Translations under genes and position numbers: made by a program
Notes under the pieces: generated by a model
The model's input: the letters and a program-made list of their open reading frames with translations, nothing else
What the model was told of the DNA's origin: nothing
Database searches by the model: none
Virus record (IMG/VR): IMGVR_UViG_3300025070_000323
Coordinates: 1-20,052 of that record
Source: a virus
Reading direction: 5' to 3' (one strand)
Length of the DNA stretch: 20,052 nt
Part shown: positions 13,813 through 18,519 of the stretch, in pieces
Layout of the letters: each line of letters starts with the position of its first letter
How positions within the stretch are numbered: the first letter of the stretch is position 1

Positions 13813-14080
13813 GTATGATTAGTAGCGTGTTAAATAACTAAAGATAATAGAAATGACAGAACAAGAAAGAAACTTAATTAGAGATGCAATGATGTTTGCA
13901 GTAAAAGATATAACTGGTAGAGTAATGCGTGAAGCTACTGTACAAAGTATGATAGATGACTTTAAAAAAGCTATTAATTATACACATTGTTGTGAGGAGT
14001 TGTGTGATAAATGCAACAAAGAAAATCATCTACAAAAATTAACAGACCAAGCACAAGATTTAGGTTTAGGGTATGATTAG
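13813..14080 (+). repeat. direct repeat GTATGATTAG flanking the 13853 gene
   Basis: Exact copies at 13813-13822 and 14071-14080. In the second copy the sequence encodes the last residues and stop (YD-stop) of the 13853 gene. In the first copy, GTGTATGATTAG could likewise be the tail of a lost or displaced gene. It suggests duplication or insertion of the gene between them. Confidence 0.5.
13853..14080 (+). CDS. small cysteine-containing unknown protein
   Basis: 75 residues. The N-terminal part is helical (EQERNLIRDAMMFAVKDITGRVMREATVQSMIDDFKKAI). A His/Cys cluster follows: H-CC-EEL-C-DK-C (THCCEELCDKCNKENH), possibly a metal site. The C terminus is LTDQAQDLGLGYD. No family is recognised. The leader (ACG-T boundary, then TTAAATAACTAAAG) resembles those of the later cassette genes, but no convincing flanking inverted repeat was found. 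Confidence 0.6.
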   Translation: MTEQERNLIRDAMMFAVKDITGRVMREATVQSMIDDFKKAINYTHCCEELCDKCNKENHLQKLTDQAQDLGLGYD

Positions 14081-14138
14081 CACAATTACTTACAACGAAC
14101 ACGTATATAAATTGAAAATAAAACGGATTAATAACTAA
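14073..14138 (+). CDS. possible 21-residue peptide
   Basis: ATG 14073 overlaps the end of the preceding gene (in TATGATTAG) and the frame ends at TAA 14136-14138 just before the next start. Product MISTITYNEHVYKLKIKRIN then N. The matching position upstream (ATG 13815) gives an eight-residue frame beginning MISS and also ending in NN-stop. It may be a leader peptide or a degenerate remnant; the leader motif TTAATAACTAAAA is its 3' end. Confidence 0.25.
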   Translation: MISTITYNEHVYKLKIKRINN

Positions 14139-14366
14139 AAAAAATAAACAAGATGCCAACATTAGTAAGAAAGTACGATTTACACGAATTAGCACACAAA
14201 GAAAGTAAAAACGAAATACTGTTAGATGCTAAATTAAATACAGAATTGCACATAATAGCAAAAAGTGATAGAACTATTATTAGACTGCCTTTTGGCAACA
14301 AGTTTGATTTAGTAGATGGAATGATAATTATACACGAAAAGTAGTTTTATTTTTTGTTTATATACG
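14102..14366. repeat. inverted repeat flanking the 14153 gene (cassette B)
   Basis: Left arm 14102-14124 (CGTATATAAA...AAAATAAAAC) and right arm 14344-14366 (GTTTTATTTT...TTTATATACG) are complementary at 20 of 23 positions. The right arm starts on the last base of the stop codon. The enclosed DNA holds one gene only. Confidence 0.75.
14153..14344 (+). CDS. cassette B gene: small unknown soluble protein
   Basis: 63 residues: a basic start (MPTLVRKYDLHELAHKESKNEILL), then beta-like stretches (AKLNTELHIIAKSDRTIIRLPFGN, FDLVDGMIIIHEK). No recognisable family. The leader reads ACGG-A-TTAATAACTAAAA before the ATG, nearly the same as the leader of the 14680 gene. The gene is bracketed by inverted repeats and followed by a CGTTTTAATG-loop hairpin, so it appears to be one unit of a modular array. 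Confidence 0.6.
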   Translation: MPTLVRKYDLHELAHKESKNEILLDAKLNTELHIIAKSDRTIIRLPFGNKFDLVDGMIIIHEK

Positions 14367-14368
14367 AT

Positions 14369-14397
14369 GTTAGCAAATCGTTTTAATGTCTGCTAAC
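14369..14397 (+). repeat. CGTTTTAATG-loop hairpin 4
   Basis: GTTAGC (14369-14374) pairs with GCTAAC (14392-14397), with an interrupted inner stem and loop GTTTTAAT at 14380-14387. It lies three bases past the right arm of cassette B and is followed by G and the start of cassette C. Confidence 0.85.
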
Positions 14398-14402
14398 GTA
14401 AT

Positions 14403-14599
14403 AGAATATGAATTTTAAAAATTATACGATGATAAAAAAAATGAACAAAGGCTTATTGTTTGCCTTGCTTGTATTGATAATGACGCTATTAATATGGATA
14501 GAACCAAAGGCAACACCATTGATAATTATACCTATTTGTTTTACTTGGATATATGCAAACGAAAAGCACTTTTAGTATAATTTTTATTATTTATATTCT
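14403..14599. repeat. inverted repeat flanking the 14429 gene (cassette C)
   Basis: Left arm 14403-14426 (AGAATATGAA...AAAATTATA) and right arm 14576-14599 (TATAATTTTT...TTATATTCT) are complementary at 21 of 24 positions. The right arm begins right after the stop codon. A+T richness raises the chance level, but the position matches the other three cassettes. Confidence 0.65.
14429..14575 (+). CDS. cassette C gene: tiny membrane protein
   Basis: 48 residues from ATG 14429. Alternatives are ATG 14408 (inside the left inverted-repeat arm) or ATG 14441, which has the best A-rich tract in front. Two hydrophobic spans follow a basic N terminus: GLLFALLVLIMTLLIWI and PLIIIPICFTWIYA, joined by EPKAT. 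It is most likely a small inner-membrane protein. It is not related to the other cassette proteins, which supports the idea that the units share flanks rather than genes. Confidence 0.55.
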   Translation: MIKKMNKGLLFALLVLIMTLLIWIEPKATPLIIIPICFTWIYANEKHF

Positions 14600-14601
14600 G
14601 T

Positions 14602-14630
14602 GTTATGTGCTTTTTTAATTGCACCATAAC
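14602..14630 (+). repeat. hairpin with related TTTTTTAATT loop
   Basis: GTTATG-TGC (14602-14610) pairs with GCA-CATAAC (14621-14630, one bulged C), with loop TTTTTTAATT. It is the variant form of the CGTTTTAATG hairpins, located between cassettes C and D exactly where hairpin 4 sits between B and C, and is likewise followed by G. Confidence 0.8.
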
Positions 14631-14635
14631 GTAGT

Positions 14636-14878
14636 TGTATAACAGTAGTAACGGAAATTAATAACTAAAATTATAAAAAATGAACGAATTTAAAGACGTT
14701 AATAAAAAAATAATAAAAGCTGGAGATGTAATATACAACTCTTTTAATAACCCTAATTATGAAAAAATAATTGAAATAAATAAACTACTTTGCTTTGAAG
14801 ATGGGTCTATTTTAGATGATAGGTATCAAACAGAAAAATTTTGGAAAATAAGCAATAGGTAGTTATTACTGTTATACA
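14636..14878. repeat. inverted repeat flanking the 14680 gene (cassette D)
   Basis: Left arm TGTATAACAGTAGTAAC (14636-14652) and right arm GTTATTACTGTTATACA (14862-14878) are complementary at 16 of 17 positions. The right arm begins with the final G of the stop codon. This is the clearest of the four because the sequence is of mixed composition. Confidence 0.85.
14680..14862 (+). CDS. cassette D gene: small unknown soluble protein
   Basis: 60 residues: MNEFKDVNKKIIKAGDVIYNSFNNPNYEKIIEINKLLCFEDGSILDDRYQTEKFWKISNR. It looks like a small beta barrel (KKIIKAGDVIYN; YEKIIEINKLLCFEDGSIL) without a known family. The leader ACGG-AA-TTAATAACTAAAA closely matches cassette B. It is enclosed by a strong inverted repeat and followed by three successive CGTTTTAATG hairpins, the last of which is a terminator. 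Confidence 0.6.
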   Translation: MNEFKDVNKKIIKAGDVIYNSFNNPNYEKIIEINKLLCFEDGSILDDRYQTEKFWKISNR

Positions 14879-14880
14879 TT

Positions 14881-14909
14881 GTTGTGAAATCGTTTTAATG
14901 TTTTACAAC
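14881..14909 (+). repeat. CGTTTTAATG-loop hairpin 5
   Basis: GTTGTGAAA..C pairs with G.TTTACAAC (one bulge, one G-U) around loop GTTTTAAT at 14892-14899, directly behind the right arm of cassette D. It is followed by ACTAAGATA, the block also found at 6566-6573. Confidence 0.85.
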
Positions 14910-14914
14910 ACTAA

Positions 14915-14942
14915 GATATGAAGCGTTTTAATGCTTTATATC
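14915..14942 (+). repeat. CGTTTTAATG-loop hairpin 6
   Basis: GATATGAAGC pairs with GCTTTATATC over ten base pairs (one G-U), with loop GTTTTAAT at 14925-14932. It occupies the same place after ACTAAGATA as hairpin 2 and is followed by GACTGTTGC. Confidence 0.88.
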
Positions 14943-14950
14943 GACTGTTG

Positions 14951-14978
14951 CCCAACGTTTTAATGTTGGGTTTTTTTT
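14951..14978 (+). terminator. CGTTTTAATG-loop hairpin 7, intrinsic terminator
   Basis: CCCAAC pairs perfectly with GTTGGG around loop GTTTTAAT (14957-14964), followed by eight T. It ends transcription of the cassette run and lies just upstream of the nuclease promoter. Confidence 0.88.
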
Positions 14979-14993
14979 ATTTTGCTATCTTTA
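14966..14993 (+). promoter_or_regulatory. promoter of the 14999 nuclease gene
   Basis: TTG (14966-14968), a 17-base spacer and TATCTTTA (14986-14993) resemble a Bacteroidetes promoter. The ATG at 14999 is five bases past the element, giving a nearly leaderless mRNA. The promoter overlaps the upstream terminator. Confidence 0.6.
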
Positions 14994-14998
14994 CAGAT

Positions 14999-15358
14999 AT
15001 GGATAGCAGTCAAATTGGATGTTTAGCTGAATATAAGTTTGCAACTACCGCAATGGAACAAGGCTTTTATGTTTCTTTTCCTTTATTACATACTTCAAGA
15101 TATGATTGCATTATTGAAACGCCTAAAGGGTTGTTTAAAGTACAAATAAAGTCAGTTAATAATCACAAAAATAGAACAAGAGTTTTTTTAAGAGATACAA
15201 AGAAAAAATCATACAGTAAAAAAGACGTAGATTTTTTTGCTATTTATTACAGAGATAAGGACGGATTCTTTATTTTAAAAAATGACGGCAAACGAAAATC
15301 ATTTGAATTAACATCGCCTAAATATTTAAAATTTTTTAATAACTTTGCAGAACTTTAA
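14999..15358 (+). CDS. PD-(D/E)xK endonuclease-like protein
   Basis: 119 residues from ATG 14999. The longer frame from 14918 is rejected because its start lies in a hairpin upstream of both a terminator and the promoter. Motifs: GCLAEYKFATTAMEQGFYV (E11), RYDCIIE (D36) and VQIK (Q49-x-K51), the pattern of the PDDEXK_5 group, which includes archaeal resolvase-like and intron-endonuclease-like proteins. The rest is a lysine-rich beta region (VFLRDTKKK; DFFAIYYRDKDGFFIL). The gene has its own promoter and terminator and lies between late structural genes, which is typical of a 'moron'. Function may be DNA repair, resolvase or anti-competitor cleavage. Confidence 0.75.
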   Translation: MDSSQIGCLAEYKFATTAMEQGFYVSFPLLHTSRYDCIIETPKGLFKVQIKSVNNHKNRTRVFLRDTKKKSYSKKDVDFFAIYYRDKDGFFILKNDGKRKSFELTSPKYLKFFNNFAEL

Positions 15359-15383
15359 ATGTTTTCAATTTTGTTTTCCAACG

Positions 15384-15419
15384 AAAAGGCGTCGCAAACT
15401 AATGTGGCGCTTTTTTTTT
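15384..15419 (+). terminator. intrinsic terminator after the nuclease gene
   Basis: AAAAG-CGTCGC (one bulged G) pairs with GTGGCGCTTTT around loop AAACTAAT, followed by nine T. It is immediately followed by the next promoter-like element. Confidence 0.82.
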
Positions 15420-15426
15420 ATCTTTA
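15419..15426 (+). promoter_or_regulatory. promoter-like TATCTTTAC before connector genes
   Basis: TATCTTTAC, identical to the element at 14986, begins 24 bases before ATG 15443 and overlaps the end of the terminator's T run. It would restart transcription of the head-tail genes. Confidence 0.5.
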
Positions 15427-15442
15427 CAAAAATATTCATAAT

Positions 15443-15649
15443 ATGAAACTAAAAATCAAACAATCCATTTTAAAAGGAGACAAGCGTTATAATGAAGGCG
15501 ATGTTATAGATTTAGACGCAAATACTGCTGAGAACTGGATTAAAAAAGGTTTAGGATCTAAAATATCTAAAAAGAAAGAGAAGCAAACCTTTGAGACTAA
15601 AGAACTAAAGGTTGAATATAAAGAAATCAAATCAGATGAGACAAATTAA
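15443..15649 (+). CDS. small phage structural-cluster protein
   Basis: 68 residues from ATG 15443; the earlier ATG at 15359 is rejected because that extension runs through a terminator and promoter. The core MKLKIKQSILKGDKRYNEGDVIDLDANTAENWIKKGLG reads like the short phage domain in which a beta pair precedes 'A..WI.KGLG'. This kind of protein often lies just before the connector gene. The tail is highly charged (KKKEKQTFETKELKVEYKE). It overlaps the next gene by 14 bases. Role unknown, possibly structural or connector-associated. Confidence 0.7.
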   Translation: MKLKIKQSILKGDKRYNEGDVIDLDANTAENWIKKGLGSKISKKKEKQTFETKELKVEYKEIKSDETN

Positions 15650-16151
15650 AATCAACGCAACAACCGGGAATGAAATATTAACGGCCCAAAATGTTAAAGA
15701 CTACGCACGTATTGATACAAGCGCAGATGATAATTTAATTACTGCAATGATTTCTCAGGCTCGTATATGGTGCGAAAATTATATTTCAAGAGATATTGTT
15801 CCAAAAAATAGAACTTACTACCTGGACACAACCAATGGTTTGTTTGATTTACCTTTTGGCCCAATTGCTAGTATTTCGGAAATAACTATTGACGGAACGA
15901 CTACAACTGATTATGAAATACTTGGTTTGGATAATGAAACGATTGAACTAGATGGCGGATCTGCCGAGAGAGTTAAAATAACTTATGTAACAGTAGGAAT
16001 AAACGATGCTTTAGTAAAACAAGCGATGTTGCAACTTATATCGACGTATTACGATAATAGGGCGGATTTTACAACTGGGCAAAACGATGTCGCAGAAATA
16101 CCAACATCAACAAGAAATATTTTAACGTCTTATAAAACTATGTTTATTTAA
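15636..16151 (+). CDS. head-tail connector (gp6-like)
   Basis: 171 residues from ATG 15636; a longer frame would need a TTG at 15612. Pattern: LTAQNVKDYARIDTSADDNLITAMISQARIWCENYISRDIV, then YYLDTTNGLFDLPFGPIASISEITIDG, and DALVKQAMLQLISTYYDNRAD, as in phage connector proteins of the HK97 gp6 type (Phage_connect_1). It forms a ring between portal and tail. Its stop overlaps the adaptor start as TAATG. Confidence 0.88.
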   Translation: MRQIKINATTGNEILTAQNVKDYARIDTSADDNLITAMISQARIWCENYISRDIVPKNRTYYLDTTNGLFDLPFGPIASISEITIDGTTTTDYEILGLDNETIELDGGSAERVKITYVTVGINDALVKQAMLQLISTYYDNRADFTTGQNDVAEIPTSTRNILTSYKTMFI

Positions 16152-16477
16152 TGGATGCCGGAAAACTAGATTCTAAAATAACAATAAAGCGATTAATTAA
16201 GTCGCCTGATGAATTTGGCGGGTTTACTTCTACTTTGTCAGAGGTTGCAACTGTATGGTGCAATTTAAAGCAGATTAGCGGAGATATAAGCGACAAACTA
16301 GGTAAAAGAACGCAAGACATTCAGATTGAAATAATGATGCGTAAAAATACCGCAGATTTAATTCAGTTAGGAGATATATTTACATTAGAGGGCGGTACAA
16401 AGAATTATCGTATAAATGAAAAGTATGAGTTTGATTTAGATTTTTATACTAAATTATTAGCAACAAAATCTGAATAG
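16151..16477 (+). CDS. head-tail adaptor / stopper
   Basis: 108 residues. Pattern MDAGKLDSKITIKRLIKSPDEFGGFTSTLSEVATVWCNLKQISG, then a beta-rich part ending in LGDIFTLEGGTKNYRINEKYEFD, typical of the phage head-tail joining (stopper) family with its small beta-barrel fold. It closes the DNA channel and docks the tail. It begins at TAATG and ends one base before the next start. Confidence 0.88.
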   Translation: MDAGKLDSKITIKRLIKSPDEFGGFTSTLSEVATVWCNLKQISGDISDKLGKRTQDIQIEIMMRKNTADLIQLGDIFTLEGGTKNYRINEKYEFDLDFYTKLLATKSE

Positions 16478-16478
16478 A

Positions 16479-16910
16479 ATGGATATAAAAATAAATCAGT
16501 CAGATTTGGCCCAACTTAAAAAAAAGTTAGACAATTTAAGAACATTTGATAAAACAACGCTTTCAAATGAACTTGGAAAGACTGGTGCTGATATTTCAAG
16601 AATTTCAAAAAAGGCTGCGCCGTCTGATTATGGTACATTAAGGCAATCAATAAGGTATCAAAAACAAGGCAAAACCGTTGAAGTTATAGCCGGAGCAAAA
16701 TATTCGCCTTATGTAGAATTTGGAACGGGTGCTTTTGTAACTTTTGACGATATGCTAGAACTTGGAATACCAAAGAGTTATGCGGCACAATTTAAAGGCT
16801 CAAAGCCAGGTTATATGAAACCTCAGCCATTTTTCTTTGGCTCTGCTAGAATAGGTCTAAAAAAATTATTAACTCGTTTAGATGGCGAAATTAAAAAAGC
16901 AATAAAATAA
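16479..16910 (+). CDS. HK97 gp10-like tail completion protein
   Basis: 143 residues. Features are a helical start (DLAQLKKKLDNLRTFDKTTL), KAAPSDYGTLRQSIRY, VIAGAKYSPYVEFGTGAF and GYMKPQPFFFGSARIGLKKLLTRL, the classic HK97 gp10 series (A-P-D-x-G-x-L-R-x-S, Y-x-x-Y-V-E-F-G-T, P-x-P-F). It takes part in head-tail joining. Gaps to both neighbours are one base. Confidence 0.92.
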   Translation: MDIKINQSDLAQLKKKLDNLRTFDKTTLSNELGKTGADISRISKKAAPSDYGTLRQSIRYQKQGKTVEVIAGAKYSPYVEFGTGAFVTFDDMLELGIPKSYAAQFKGSKPGYMKPQPFFFGSARIGLKKLLTRLDGEIKKAIK

Positions 16911-16911
16911 T

Positions 16912-17490
16912 ATGTTAGAGGCGATTCACTATGTAAGGAAATCAATTATTGCAAAATTAAACGGCAATGTTTTAATTAACAATGTCGCCGTACCGGTTTA
17001 CAATCGTATTCCGACGGATGCAACCTATCCATTAATTAGAGTTTATTCAGTTTCAACAGACGAAACAGACCAAAACCAACAATCTTTTAACACCGAAACA
17101 ATAACACGAATAGAATGTATTTCAAAATTTTATTCAGATGACGGCGGACAATTAGATACAAATTTAATGGTGTCGCAATGCTTACAAAAACTCAGAACTA
17201 GGTCTGCAAACTATATTGATTTAGCGCCAAACGGATTTAATGTTTATACAAGTCAAAACAACGGCGTAACTTATTTAGAGGATGATTTATCAGATTCAAC
17301 TTATTTTAGAGGAATAATTGAATTGTCAAATAAAATTCAGCAAACTGTTCCGGTAATTGTTTCATATACTGATCCCTTACAAAGCGAGTTGCAACTAGAA
17401 TACAGAAACCAATATACAGATAGAATTGTAGCAGACGGTGGACAATATGAATCCATTGAATGTGCAACAGACGTATTATACAACCAATAA
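16912..17490 (+). CDS. tail terminator-like (DUF3168-like) protein with C-terminal extension
   Basis: 192 residues, somewhat longer than the ~130 usual for DUF3168-like proteins. The N-terminal part (ML..IHYVRKSIIAKLNG; VYNRIPTDATYPLIRVYSVSTDETDQ; LQKLRTR; YFRGIIELSNKIQ) fits the tail terminator family by pattern and by position after the gp10-like gene. Residues ~145-192 add PLQSELQLEYRNQYTDRIVADGGQYESIECA, a 'Y..R..ADGG..E..EC' pattern that I associate with structural proteins of Bacteroidetes phages. The extension may be a small adhesion or attachment element. Confidence 0.65.
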   Translation: MLEAIHYVRKSIIAKLNGNVLINNVAVPVYNRIPTDATYPLIRVYSVSTDETDQNQQSFNTETITRIECISKFYSDDGGQLDTNLMVSQCLQKLRTRSANYIDLAPNGFNVYTSQNNGVTYLEDDLSDSTYFRGIIELSNKIQQTVPVIVSYTDPLQSELQLEYRNQYTDRIVADGGQYESIECATDVLYNQ

Positions 17491-17502
17491 AATAATAAAA
17501 AA

Positions 17503-18099
17503 ATGGCTAAAATAACCTATTCAGCAAAATTTGACAATGTAACCTCAGATTTACCGGCAATAAACAAAGTGACTGCTGCTGATATGAACGAAGTAAAAGA
17601 ATCAGTAAATGCTTTGTATGATTCGCAAGGTGGTTGGGTTGATTATGAAGACTCAGCAACAACTACAACGCCAATAAATTTGACTGCAAATGTTTGGACA
17701 GATTTAACAAATGACAAGGCCGGAAACGGAACAGTAACAACATACAAGCCTAGTTTTGTAAGTGGCGAATTATGGGATTCGGCGTCTAACTCGTTAGATT
17801 TTTCTGAACTTGGAGCGGGTAGAGTTATAATTGTTAGAAACGATTTCGATATAACCGCCGGAGCATCTAATACAAGACTTGACGCACGTTTATATTTTCC
17901 TGATACCGGTAAAAGTGTTGAATTTATGCACGATAATATTGCAAGTAATAATGATTTAGTAAGGTATTCAAGAACTACTCAATTATTTACGCATACAGAT
18001 ATTTTAACAAGTGGTTGCAAAATTCAAGTTAAAGTTGATAAATCAGGAGCAACGGCAACAGTAGAGAATTTTTTAATTACAGTTATATCACATTTTTAA
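17503..18099 (+). CDS. phage fibre/tip-like structural protein
   Basis: 198 residues. The N terminus (AKFDNVTSDLPAINKVTAADMNEVKESVNALYDSQGGW) matches the short helical segment of phage fibre proteins where a 'taadmNe(i/v)k.sVNal' stretch precedes a beta domain. The remainder is rich in Thr, Asn, Asp and beta-like (LTANVWTDLTNDKAGNGTV; ITAGASNTRLDARLYFPDTGK; CKIQVKVDKSGATATVENFL), with the look of a jelly-roll receptor-binding or decoration domain. The location just before the lysis genes fits a tail or capsid fibre. The specific family is uncertain. Confidence 0.6.
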   Translation: MAKITYSAKFDNVTSDLPAINKVTAADMNEVKESVNALYDSQGGWVDYEDSATTTTPINLTANVWTDLTNDKAGNGTVTTYKPSFVSGELWDSASNSLDFSELGAGRVIIVRNDFDITAGASNTRLDARLYFPDTGKSVEFMHDNIASNNDLVRYSRTTQLFTHTDILTSGCKIQVKVDKSGATATVENFLITVISHF

Positions 18100-18108
18100 A
18101 ACAAAACA

Positions 18109-18519
18109 ATGCGACAAATAAACAAAATTATCATTCATTGTAGCGCTACGCCGGAAGGTAGAAAAACAAGCGCTGAGGAAATAAAGAGCTGGCATTTAGA
18201 AAGAGGCTTTTCTGATATTGGTTATCATTATATTGTCCATTTAGACGGCTCAATTTCCTATGGTAGAAACATTGATAAAATTGGCGCACATTCAAGAGGG
18301 CAAAATAAAATGTCGATAGGCGTTTGCTATATTGGAGGTTTAGACGAATGTTTAGATCCTAAAGATACAAGAACGCCACAACAAAAAGAAAGTCTTTTAA
18401 TCTTGCTAAAAACACTAAAAAAATTACACTCTAAAGCGGTTATTTACGGCCACAGAGATTTTAGCGAAAAGGCTTGTCCGAGTTTTAATGCGTTTGATGA
18501 ATATAAATACATTGAGTAA
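18109..18519 (+). CDS. N-acetylmuramoyl-L-alanine amidase (T7 lysozyme type)
   Basis: 136 residues, an Amidase_2 domain only. His10, Tyr39, His115, Lys121 and Cys123 correspond, with a constant offset of seven, to His17, Tyr46, His122, Lys128 and Cys130 of T7 lysozyme, which are the zinc ligands (H, H, C) and catalytic residues (Y, K). Other motifs: IIIHCSATPEG, GYHYIVHLDGSI, GAHSRGQNKMSIGVCYIGG and YGHRDFSEKACPSF. It cuts the amide bond between N-acetylmuramic acid and L-alanine for host lysis. No signal peptide is seen, so export would depend on the holin-like protein encoded by the next gene. Confidence 0.95.
   Translation: MRQINKIIIHCSATPEGRKTSAEEIKSWHLERGFSDIGYHYIVHLDGSISYGRNIDKIGAHSRGQNKMSIGVCYIGGLDECLDPKDTRTPQQKESLLILLKTLKKLHSKAVIYGHRDFSEKACPSFNAFDEYKYIE

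Noticed and set aside
14102-14978. True class of integron with recognisable attI/intI
   Set aside because: No integrase gene is in the window, and the boundaries (ACG|T followed by A or T) do not match the standard GTTRRRY core in most units. I keep only the weaker claim of an integron-like layout.
14918-14998. N-terminal extension of the nuclease frame to ATG 14918
   Set aside because: The extension runs through hairpin 6, a strong terminator and the promoter; its first residues are simply the hairpin read in frame. ATG 14999 directly behind the promoter fits the family start.
15359-15442. Extension of the 68-residue frame to ATG 15359
   Set aside because: It crosses the intrinsic terminator at 15384-15419 and the promoter-like element. 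The codons there encode a terminator stem and T run, not a plausible protein.
16964-16996. Palindrome-like stretch around AATGTTTTAATTAACAATG
   Set aside because: It lies within a well-supported gene, encodes a normal peptide stretch (NGNVLINNVAV), and the pairing is broken. It lacks the exact CGTTTTAATG loop.
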